The notes below the pieces were generated by a model, which was not told the origin of the DNA, did no database searches, and saw nothing but the letters and a program-made list of their open reading frames with translations. A stretch of 10,401 nt of DNA. Source: Zoogloeaceae bacterium (lineage in GTDB: Bacteria > Pseudomonadota > Gammaproteobacteria > Burkholderiales > Rhodocyclaceae). Positions 1 through 5,758 of this stretch are shown here, one piece after another. The translations under genes and the position numbers were made by a program. Position 1 is the stretch's first letter. Each line of letters starts with the position of its first letter. The DNA is taken from the NCBI GenBank assembly GCA_031267345.1, contig JAIRZG010000133.1:1-10401 (forward strand). Reading direction: 5' to 3'.

Positions 1-1
1 C

Positions 2-290
2 TATGTCCTCTTGTGGGGTTTCGATGCCGCGCCTGCTTTTTTTCTGAAAACAGTGCAGCACACTGTGGGACTAAACACTTATGGTATAGACCGCATGGTA
101 TGTTCCTCCCTCGTCGTTCTCGATGACCTCAAGCACACCAGCATCGCCGAAACCCTTGAGCGCCTTCGCGTCGGCGTACCGTTTACCCGCCTGCGCCAGC
201 GACAGCGCATGGCCGAACAGCCGCAGCACGCCGCGAGGCAATGCCAAGAGGTCATTGTACCTGCGGGCAATCCATTTGAGGGGTTTTCAT
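2..290 (-). pseudogene. Gp49/DUF891-type RelE/ParE-family toxin, broken, cut by window edge
   Basis: Translating the minus strand downward from 286 gives KPLKWIA..., then LKGFGDAGVLEVIEN and GGTYHAVYT, then VLHCFQKKSRRGIETPQ to the window edge. This is the order of conserved blocks in the Gp49-like (DUF891) branch of RelE/ParE toxins: KPL..W, PLKGFG.AGVLE, TYRAVYTV, VLH.FQKKS..GI.TP. Members are usually mRNA-targeting or growth-inhibiting toxins encoded just before an XRE antitoxin, which would lie left of this window. Two lesions are visible. The only sensible ATG (288-290) is followed by four A's and is out of frame with KPLKW; removing one A would restore MKPLKW. A TAG at 71-73 interrupts the frame before the VLHCFQKK block. 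I infer a dead gene, or sequence errors at these two points. The family call rests on recalled motifs, not a search. Confidence 0.72.
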
Positions 291-414
291 CCATCGCCCG
301 AATTTTTCACAATTTCAAGAACGCCTGCCGAACCGAAACCTTTTTTAACGGCTCGGCCTGGTCGCGCCTCTCTTCAATCTTCCGGACCTCATGTTGCGCG
401 ATAGCGGGAAAGTC
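290..414 (-). pseudogene. Second Gp49/DUF891 toxin remnant, truncated at both ends and frameshifted
   Basis: Immediately upstream of the other toxin remnant on the same strand, one frame reads DFPAIAQHEVRKIEERRDQA then EPLK (414 down to about 343). It then shifts in a run of six A's (plus-strand T's 341-346) to KGFGSAGVLEIVKNSGDG (343 down to 290). Joined, this gives the family's ...FP...AEPLKGFGSAGVLEIV..., nearly identical to LKGFGDAGVLEVIEN in the neighbouring copy. Losing two A's or gaining one would repair the frame. The N-terminal block (KPL..W...DDL) and everything after the AGVLE block are missing. The second copy begins where this one stops, so they look like a tandem duplication or a fusion of two related loci. 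The left end (toward mfd) is approximate. Confidence 0.6.
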
Positions 415-433
415 CGTGAAAACTTGAGGTTCG

Positions 434-3400
434 CTATCCTGAAGTCAGCGCCGCGAACATTTCCCGCACGGCGGCTACCTTGTTTTGCAAATCGGGCAGA
501 TGGCGGGTGAGCGCGAGTTTGTTTTGTCCGGCTAGTTTGTAGTTGCGGTTTTTCTGGATCAACTGGACGATGTTGAACGGATCGATGGGCGTCAGGCGGG
601 CGAATTCGGGGCTGAAGGTGACGAGGATTTGATCGCCGCCCGCATCCAGCTTTTGTACGCAGTAAGGCTGCAAAAAAAGGCGCAGGCGGTGCAGCGCGAG
701 CAGCGATTCGCCTTGAGGGGGCAGGGGGCCGAAACGGTCAATCAGTTCTTCCTGCAAGGCGTCGATTTCTTCCGCCGCGCCGCTTTCGCTCAGGCGTTTG
801 TACAGGCTCAGGCGTTCGCAGATGTCCGGGCAGTAGGCGTCCGGCAAAAGGGCAGGGACGTGCAGGTTGATTTCCGTGGCAAGGCGGGCAGGGCGGGTCA
901 ATTCGTCTTCGTCCGGGATTTTGCCCTGGCGCAAGGCCGCAACCGCGCGGTTCAGCATGTCGGTAAACAGGTTGAAGCCGATTTCCTGCATTTCGCCCGA
1001 CTGGTTTTCGCCCAGCACTTCGCCCGCGCCGCGAATTTCCAGATCGTGCATTGCCAGATAAAAGCCGGAACCCAGTTCTTCCATCGACTGTATGGCTTCC
1101 AGACGTTGTCGCGCCTGTTTGCTGACGGCTTTTTCGTCCTGCACCAGCAGATAGGCGTAAGCCTGATGGTGCGAGCGCCCGACCCGACCGCGCAACTGGT
1201 GCAATTGCGCCAGACCGAATTTTTCCGCGCGGTTGATGAGAATGGTGTTGGCGTGCGGATTGTCGATGCCGGTCTCGATGATGGTGGTGCACAGCAACAG
1301 ATTGGCGCGCTGGCTGACGAAATCACGCATCACCCGTTCCAGTTCGCGCTCGTTCATCTGACCGTGACCAACCACCACGCGAGCTTCGGGCAGCAGTTTT
1401 TCCAGCTTTTCCCGCATGTTTTCGATGCTATGCACTTCGTTATGCAGAAAATACACCTGCCCGCCGCGTTTCAGTTCCCGCAACGCGGCTTCGCGGATGA
1501 TGCCGTCGGTAAAGCGGGCGACAAAGGTCTTGATGGACAATCGTTTTTGCGGCGCGGTGGCGATGACGGAAAAATCGCGCAAGCCTTCAAGGCTCATCGC
1601 CAGAGTGCGCGGAATGGGCGTGGCGGTGAGCGTCAACACATCCACCTCGGCGCGCAGGGCTTTCAGCAGCTCTTTCTGGCGTACGCCAAAACGATGTTCC
1701 TCGTCAATCACCACCAGTCCCAGGCGGGCGAACTTCACCGAGCCGGCAATCAGCTTGTGCGTGCCGATGACAATATCGACCTTGCCTTCCGCCAGATTCA
1801 GCAGGGTTTGGGCGCTCTCTTTGCCGGTCTTGAAGCGGGAAAGCTCCGCCACCTTGATCGGCCAATCGGCAAAACGGTCGCTGAACGTCTGGTAGTGCTG
1901 CTCGCACAACAACGTCGTCGGGCAGAGCACCGCTACCTGCCTGCCGCCTGCCACGGCGCAAAAGGCCGCGCGCAGGGCGACTTCGGTCTTGCCGAACCCC
2001 ACATCGCCGCACACCAGCCGATCCATTGGCTTTGCGGACTTCATGTCATCCAGCACGGCGGCGATGGCGGCGCTCTGGTCGGGCGTTTCCTCAAAACCGA
2101 AACCTTCGGCAAAGGCGGCATAATCCTGTCCGGAAAACTGGAAGGCGTACCCTTGGCGCGCAGCGCGACGAGCGTAGAGGGCGAGCAATTCGGCGGCGGC
2201 GTCCCGCGCCTGACGCGCCGCCTTCTTTTTGGCTTTTTCCCACTGACCGGAACCCAGGGTATGCAATGGCGCGGTCTCCGGATCCGCGCCAGAATAACGG
2301 GAAATGACGTGCAATTGGGAGACGGGTACAAACAGCTTGGCGTCGTTGGCATAATTCAGTTGCAGAAATTCCTGCGCTCCTTCGCCCGGATCCATGCGCG
2401 CAAGCCCCATGTAGCGCCCGATGCCGTGGAATTCATGCACTACCGGATCACCGACCTTCAATTCAGTCAGGTCTTTCAGCCAGTTGTCCAGACCGGCTTT
2501 TTTCCGCTCCGTTCGACGGGATTTGGCGCCGCTGCCCGCGTAAAGTTCGTATTCCGTCAGCAGCGCCAAACGGTTTTCCAGCAATAGACCACTGTGCAGC
2601 GGCGCGACGCCCAATGCGAAACGTTCTTCCGCGTTTGCGCTCAAAAAATCCGTCAGACTGGCGGTAGACGCGGGTTTGAGGCCGTGTTCCGCCAACATCT
2701 GCGCGAGCGTTTCCCGCCGTCCCGCCGATTCCGCCAGAAGCAGCGTCCGACCGGGAAAATCCGTCAGAAAGCGTTTCAACGCGCGCAACGGATCTTCGGC
2801 GCGGCGATCGACGGCGATGTCCGCCACCGGATCAATGGTTTGCGCCGCTATCTGGATGCGGTCACAGGCTTTGGCGGCGAGAAAAAAATCTTCTTCAGGG
2901 AGGAACAGGGCGGACGGCGGCAGCAAGGGACGCGCCTTGTCACCGGAAAGCATGGCATAGCGGGCGCGCGTCTCGCGCCAGAAATCCGCCAGCGCGCCGG
3001 AGACATCGCCGTGCAGGGCAAGAAGGGCGCTGTTTTCCGGCAGGTAATCAAAAAGGGTGGCGGTTTCCTCAAAAAACAGGGGCAGGTAATACTCGATGCC
3101 CGCCGTGGCGATACCGGCGGAAACATCCTTGTATACCTGCGCCTTCGCCGGGTCGCCTTCAAACCGCTCGCGGAATTTCTGGCGAAAACAGGCGCGTCCT
3201 TGCTCATTCATGGGAAATTCCCGCGCGGGCAGAAGGCGGATTTCTTGTACGGGATACAGGGTGCGTTGCGTATCCACGTCGAAGGCGCGGATGGAGTCGA
3301 TGTCCTTGTCGAACAAATCGATCCGGTAGGGGAGTGACGACCCCATGGGAAAAAGGTCGATAAGGCCGCCGCGAATCGAATATTCACCCGGCGACACCAC

Positions 3401-3913
3401 TTGGGTGACATGATGATAGCCCGCCAATGTCACTTGGGCGCGAAATTGTTCCGCATCCAGACTTTCACCCCGGACGAAAACAAAGGCATAGGCCGCCAGA
3501 AACGCAGGCGGCGGCAGACGATAAACCGCAATGGCGGCAGGAACCAGCAACACCCGGCATTTCTTTTGCCACACGGCCCAAAGCGTGGCCAGACGTTCGG
3601 AAATCAAATCCTGATGCGGCGAAAAACTGTCGTAAGGCAGGGTTTCCCAGTCCGGCAAAAGATGCGTTTCCAGATTCGGCGCGAACCAGGCGATTTCTTC
3701 CTGCAAACGCTGCGCGTCCAGCGCGTTGGCGGTAACGACAACCAACAACCGTCCTTCGACAGTCAACGCCGCCTGCGCCAACCACAAGGCGTCCTGACTG
3801 CCGGAGAGCGGCGGCCAGTCCAGTTTGCGACCGGAAGACGGCAACGGCAGATCAGCAAAAGATGAAAAGGGAGCAGCGAAGGACACAACACAAAACGAAA
3901 AGGAAAAGGCCAA
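434..3913 (-). CDS. mfd: Transcription-repair coupling factor Mfd
   Basis: Mfd is a cytoplasmic ATP-driven DNA translocase. It removes RNA polymerase stalled at lesions and recruits UvrA for transcription-coupled repair. The 1159-residue product is close to the usual ~1150. Visible in order: an N-terminal UvrB-like module (residues ~30-300, with GEYSIRGGLIDLFP and GIEYYLPLF), the RNA-polymerase-interacting domain (~480-550, KVGDPVVHEFHGIGRY), and the SF2 translocase. The translocase has Walker A GDVGFGKTE at 636-644, DEEH at 737-740, TATPIPRT at 763-770 and HQLRGRVGRS at 905-914. A C-terminal TRCF domain follows. All helicase motifs look intact. The start is uncertain: 3913 is a TTG with no clear Shine-Dalgarno and gives a hydrophobic leader unlike cytosolic Mfd. 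A GTG lies at 3884-3886, and an in-frame TAA at about 3961 rules out a much longer product. Conserved sequence begins near residue 22. Confidence 0.97.
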   Translation of the reverse strand: MAFSFSFCVVSFAAPFSSFADLPLPSSGRKLDWPPLSGSQDALWLAQAALTVEGRLLVVVTANALDAQRLQEEIAWFAPNLETHLLPDWETLPYDSFSPHQDLISERLATLWAVWQKKCRVLLVPAAIAVYRLPPPAFLAAYAFVFVRGESLDAEQFRAQVTLAGYHHVTQVVSPGEYSIRGGLIDLFPMGSSLPYRIDLFDKDIDSIRAFDVDTQRTLYPVQEIRLLPAREFPMNEQGRACFRQKFRERFEGDPAKAQVYKDVSAGIATAGIEYYLPLFFEETATLFDYLPENSALLALHGDVSGALADFWRETRARYAMLSGDKARPLLPPSALFLPEEDFFLAAKACDRIQIAAQTIDPVADIAVDRRAEDPLRALKRFLTDFPGRTLLLAESAGRRETLAQMLAEHGLKPASTASLTDFLSANAEERFALGVAPLHSGLLLENRLALLTEYELYAGSGAKSRRTERKKAGLDNWLKDLTELKVGDPVVHEFHGIGRYMGLARMDPGEGAQEFLQLNYANDAKLFVPVSQLHVISRYSGADPETAPLHTLGSGQWEKAKKKAARQARDAAAELLALYARRAARQGYAFQFSGQDYAAFAEGFGFEETPDQSAAIAAVLDDMKSAKPMDRLVCGDVGFGKTEVALRAAFCAVAGGRQVAVLCPTTLLCEQHYQTFSDRFADWPIKVAELSRFKTGKESAQTLLNLAEGKVDIVIGTHKLIAGSVKFARLGLVVIDEEHRFGVRQKELLKALRAEVDVLTLTATPIPRTLAMSLEGLRDFSVIATAPQKRLSIKTFVARFTDGIIREAALRELKRGGQVYFLHNEVHSIENMREKLEKLLPEARVVVGHGQMNERELERVMRDFVSQRANLLLCTTIIETGIDNPHANTILINRAEKFGLAQLHQLRGRVGRSHHQAYAYLLVQDEKAVSKQARQRLEAIQSMEELGSGFYLAMHDLEIRGAGEVLGENQSGEMQEIGFNLFTDMLNRAVAALRQGKIPDEDELTRPARLATEINLHVPALLPDAYCPDICERLSLYKRLSESGAAEEIDALQEELIDRFGPLPPQGESLLALHRLRLFLQPYCVQKLDAGGDQILVTFSPEFARLTPIDPFNIVQLIQKNRNYKLAGQNKLALTRHLPDLQNKVAAVREMFAALTSG

Positions 3914-4053
3914 TATTATATCGACGCTGGCCGCCAGACTTTGTTCCGTGATAAAATTTTACATAATACAAATTATGCGAATTAAGGCGGCGCAGAAAGT
4001 GGTGGATTCGCCTTTACTTGATTTTCATATTTCCGCCCTCAAATCCCGCACCC

Positions 4054-4069
4054 CGTTTTTCAAAAAACG
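4054..4069. repeat. Perfect 7-bp inverted repeat in the mfd upstream gap
   Basis: CGTTTTT (4054-4060) and AAAAACG (4063-4069) form a perfect inverted repeat with a 2-base centre. The loop is too small for a normal RNA hairpin terminator. An operator-like site, or chance in AT-rich DNA between divergent genes, are both possible. The rest of 3914-4146 shows no gene. I see no convincing mfd promoter in it. Confidence 0.3.
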
Positions 4070-4104
4070 CCACAAAAAATACCGTTTGCAACCTTTTTGT
4101 ATTA

Positions 4105-4132
4105 TTGACATAAACTATTGATTATTGATAAC
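4105..4132 (+). promoter_or_regulatory. Sigma-70-type promoter candidate for the lipoprotein gene
   Basis: A consensus -35 TTGACA lies at 4105-4110. With a 16-bp spacer the -10 would be GATAAC (4127-4132), a moderate match to TATAAT. The ATG at 4147 follows closely, so the leader would be very short. TATTGA occurs three times here (4103, 4116, 4123). The -35 is strong and the -10 is weak. Confidence 0.4.
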
Positions 4133-4146
4133 CGATAGAAAAAATC

Positions 4147-4641
4147 ATGTTTCGCAACTTGACCATCGCCGCCATTTGCGCGGCCTTCTTGCTTTCCTCA
4201 TGCGCACACCGAACTCCCGAAGAAATCGCCGCCAGAATCGCTTTTCGCGATGCCAAAATCGCGCACAAGAAGAAAATGCTTGCGGAAAGAGCGGACAGAG
4301 CAACGCCTCTTGACCTGATAAAGCCGATACCCGCATCCCCGCTCATGTATTCACATATGACATGCGCGGAAATTGCGTCCGAACTTTCCGTGCTCAATGA
4401 CAAGGAGGCAAAATTATCCTATTTGCAAACTCGCCGCCTATACCGAGAGAATGTGCAGACCCTATTTATTCATACTGGACAAGGCGACGGTGAAGAGTAC
4501 GCGCAGATAGCCGTCATCCGTGGAAAGCGTGACGCCGCCATTTCCGCCCTTGAACAGAAATGCACCCTGACGCCGGAAACGCCATCGGCCAATGAAACGA
4601 CCCTCGCACCAGCGGCCAATGAAAAAGCAGCGAAGGAATAA
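4147..4641 (+). CDS. Small predicted outer-membrane lipoprotein, function unknown
   Basis: The 164-residue product starts with a short basic end (MFRN), a hydrophobic stretch and the lipobox LLSSC, so Cys19 would be lipidated. Ala at +2 favours outer-membrane sorting by Lol. The mature part is charged and mostly helical: HRTPEEIAARIAFRDAKIAH, then KPIPASPLMYSHMTC, a region rich in Glu, Lys and Arg, and TGQGDGEE. It ends in a low-complexity Ala/Thr/Pro/Glu/Lys tail (about 140-164). Besides Cys19 there are two mature cysteines, Cys73 and Cys139, that could form a disulfide. I do not recognise the family. The start is the only one giving a signal peptide, but no strong Shine-Dalgarno precedes it. 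A membrane-anchored coiled-coil gene follows 48 bases downstream on the same strand, so the two may be co-transcribed. A truncated paralogue lies at 5009-5320. Confidence 0.8.
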   Translation: MFRNLTIAAICAAFLLSSCAHRTPEEIAARIAFRDAKIAHKKKMLAERADRATPLDLIKPIPASPLMYSHMTCAEIASELSVLNDKEAKLSYLQTRRLYRENVQTLFIHTGQGDGEEYAQIAVIRGKRDAAISALEQKCTLTPETPSANETTLAPAANEKAAKE

Positions 4642-4676
4642 ACCCTTCCCGTGACGATTCCTGCTACACTCCAGAC

Positions 4677-4683
4677 GGGAGGA
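4677..4683 (+). promoter_or_regulatory. Strong ribosome binding site fixing the start of the 4690 gene
   Basis: GGGAGGA ends six bases before the ATG at 4690. The in-frame ATG at 4651 would put this site inside the coding sequence and has no comparable site of its own, so 4690 is the preferred start. Confidence 0.8.
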
Positions 4684-4689
4684 AACATC

Positions 4690-4965
4690 ATGGAACTTGA
4701 GATTTACGAGGCTTTTCAAGCCGCCGGAATACCCAACGCACACGCAAAATCCGCTGTTGAGGCCATCAACAAGGCCATTGACCAACGCTACAGTCTGCAT
4801 TCCAAACAGCTTGCCACGCAAGGCGACGTGGAAAAAGTCCGCGCCGATGTTGAAAAACTACGCGCTCAAATGGCCGAAATGGAAGCCCGCATCATTAAGT
4901 GGAATGTCGGCGCGATGTTTGCCGCAATCGGCATATTCGCCACATTGTCAAAAATTCTTGCGTAA
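4690..4965 (+). CDS. Small coiled-coil protein with C-terminal membrane anchor (DUF1640-like)
   Basis: The 91-residue product begins MELEIYEAFQAAGIPNAHAK and continues into a heptad-like charged helix (about 44-68, DVEKVRADVEKLRAQMAEME). It ends in one hydrophobic segment (about 71-90, WNVGAMFAAIGIFATLSKIL). This layout is an N-terminal '..F..L..AG.P...A.A...A' helix, a coiled coil, then a tail anchor. It resembles the DUF1640/CCDC90-like small proteins common in proteobacteria, often near mobile or accessory genes; their bacterial role is not established. It would sit in the inner membrane with the coiled coil in the cytoplasm and probably oligomerise. It follows the lipoprotein gene by 48 bases and is followed by that gene's truncated paralogue. 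Recognition is by architecture only. Confidence 0.75.
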   Translation: MELEIYEAFQAAGIPNAHAKSAVEAINKAIDQRYSLHSKQLATQGDVEKVRADVEKLRAQMAEMEARIIKWNVGAMFAAIGIFATLSKILA

Positions 4966-4970
4966 CCCAC

Positions 4971-4997
4971 AAAAAGGCCGAATCCATCCATCCGGCC
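4971..4997 (-). terminator. Weak hairpin plus T-run on the minus strand
   Basis: GGCCG (4976-4980) and CGGCC (4993-4997) pair across a 12-base loop. On the minus strand the stem is followed by five T's (plus A's 4971-4975). That would suit ending transcripts from the minus-strand regulator at 5519. The stem is short and the loop large, so this is a candidate only. No T-run follows on the plus strand. Confidence 0.3.
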
Positions 4998-5008
4998 ATG
5001 TTCATCTA

Positions 5009-5320
5009 GCTCTTGCCGCCCGCCCAGACCGCGCGACACCGCTTGAACTCACCAAGCCGATACCCGCATCGCCGCTCCTCATGTATTCGCACATGACCTG
5101 CTCTGAAATCTCCGCCGAACTGGACGAAATGAACGCAAAAGAGGCGGGACTATCACACTTGCATACACGCCGCCAGTACCGGGACAATCTGCAAGCGAGA
5201 TTTTTACAAACCGGTCAGGGAGATGGCGAGGAAGCCGGGCAGATTGCCGTGTTACGCGGGAAGCGCAAAGCCGCCATCACGGCGCTCGAACAGAAGCGCA
5301 GTCTGCATTCAGGGCTCTGA
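5009..5320 (+). pseudogene. N-terminally truncated paralogue of the 4147 lipoprotein
   Basis: From about 5009 the plus strand encodes DRATPLELTKPIPASP, MYSHMTCSEISAEL, HTRRQYRDN, TGQGDGEEAGQIAVLRGKR and AAITALEQK. These match residues ~46-138 of the lipoprotein block by block, with one extra Leu before MYSH. The signal peptide, lipobox and first ~45 residues are absent. No start codon with a ribosome site is present; the first in-frame ATG is 5081 and would give at most 79 residues. The match ends at EQK: Cys139 of the intact copy is Arg here, and the Ala/Thr/Pro-rich tail is replaced by a short RSLHSGL end. Synonymous positions differ widely while the protein is conserved. I infer that both copies were selected for a long time before this one was truncated. 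Confidence 0.75.
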
Positions 5321-5519
5321 AGCGTTCTTCCTGCCCGGTTTTGATGCAGAACAGTTCAAACGCGGAACAAGATATACTTTTGGCATTGATCCCCGTTTTC
5401 TCCCAAAAAAGCCATGCCCGTCTTGACGCTCCGATCAGTTTCGCCGCCTGTTCTTGCGTCATCCGGACATGTTTACGCGCGGCGCGGACGTCTTCCGGCG
5501 CGAAACGTGTTGTCTTCAT
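5277..5519 (-). CDS. Small XRE-like helix-turn-helix DNA-binding protein
   Basis: The 80-residue product (from ATG 5517-5519) reads APEDVRAARKHVRMTQEQAA, then KLIGASRRAWLFWEKTG and later ELFCIKTG. This is a lambda-repressor-like HTH (residues ~7-45) of the short type common in phage and plasmid regulators, where TQ.QAA.L......W..WE..R is followed by ELF.IKTG. It would bind DNA as a dimer; its target is not evident. The start is chosen because GGGAGA lies seven bases upstream; ATGs at 5525 and 5543 fit that site less well. The last ~14 codons run antisense across the end of the truncated lipoprotein paralogue. They continue past the usual family end near the ELF.IKTG motif, so the C-terminus may be altered by the rearrangement that made the paralogue. 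No toxin partner is adjacent. A possible -10 (TATATT on the minus strand) lies at 5568-5573 without a good -35. Confidence 0.72.
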   Translation of the reverse strand: MKTTRFAPEDVRAARKHVRMTQEQAAKLIGASRRAWLFWEKTGINAKSISCSAFELFCIKTGQEERFRALNADCASVRAP

Positions 5520-5610
5520 TTTCATTTCTCCCTTGCCTTTCACGTTCTGTTATCCATGACCGTAATTAATATACATCATTTACTCAGGTACTAAACTGTA
5601 ACGATTTTGT

Positions 5611-5647
5611 AAAAAAAGCCGGAAGTGGCGGAAATTTTCAGATCCGC
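5611..5647 (-). terminator. Weak terminator candidate downstream of dnaE
   Basis: On the minus strand GCGGA/TCCGC (5643-5647 with 5628-5632) forms a 5-bp stem. Ten bases later comes a run of seven T's (plus A's 5611-5617). The T-run is good but the hairpin is short and separated from it. It lies between the end of dnaE (5759) and the HTH gene (5519), where a stop would be useful. The rest of 5520-5758 is AT-rich with no gene; GTTATAAC at 5701-5708 is an 8-bp palindrome. Confidence 0.3.
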
Positions 5648-5758
5648 ATAAACCGCCCTGCCCTGTTTTTATCTTGGTTAAATACGTTTATTATCAATTT
5701 GTTATAACGTTTTGTTAAAGTAAAATATCGAGTAAATTCCATATCTTTAACCCCGTGT

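Noticed and set aside
79..294. 71-residue minus-strand ORF over the toxin remnant
   Set aside because: It begins at an ATG next to the expected toxin start, but its product is Arg/Cys-rich and unlike any toxin. The neighbouring frame carries the real homology.
11..427. 138-residue plus-strand ORF at the left edge
   Set aside because: Antisense to both toxin remnants. No domain or ribosome site; the open frame is a by-product of the minus-strand coding.
629..2587. 652-codon open frame on the plus strand opposite mfd
   Set aside because: It lies entirely antisense to intact, motif-rich mfd. Its product is rich in Gln, Arg, Phe and His without recognisable domains, as expected of a shadow frame in GC-rich DNA.
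4103..4128. Triple TATTGA as an FNR-type or iteron site
   Set aside because: The spacing is irregular (13 and 7 bases) and there is no ATCAA half-site, so it is most likely simple AT-rich sequence overlapping the promoter.
5341..5559. 72-residue plus-strand ORF
   Set aside because: Antisense to the HTH gene, which has a better start site and a recognisable fold.
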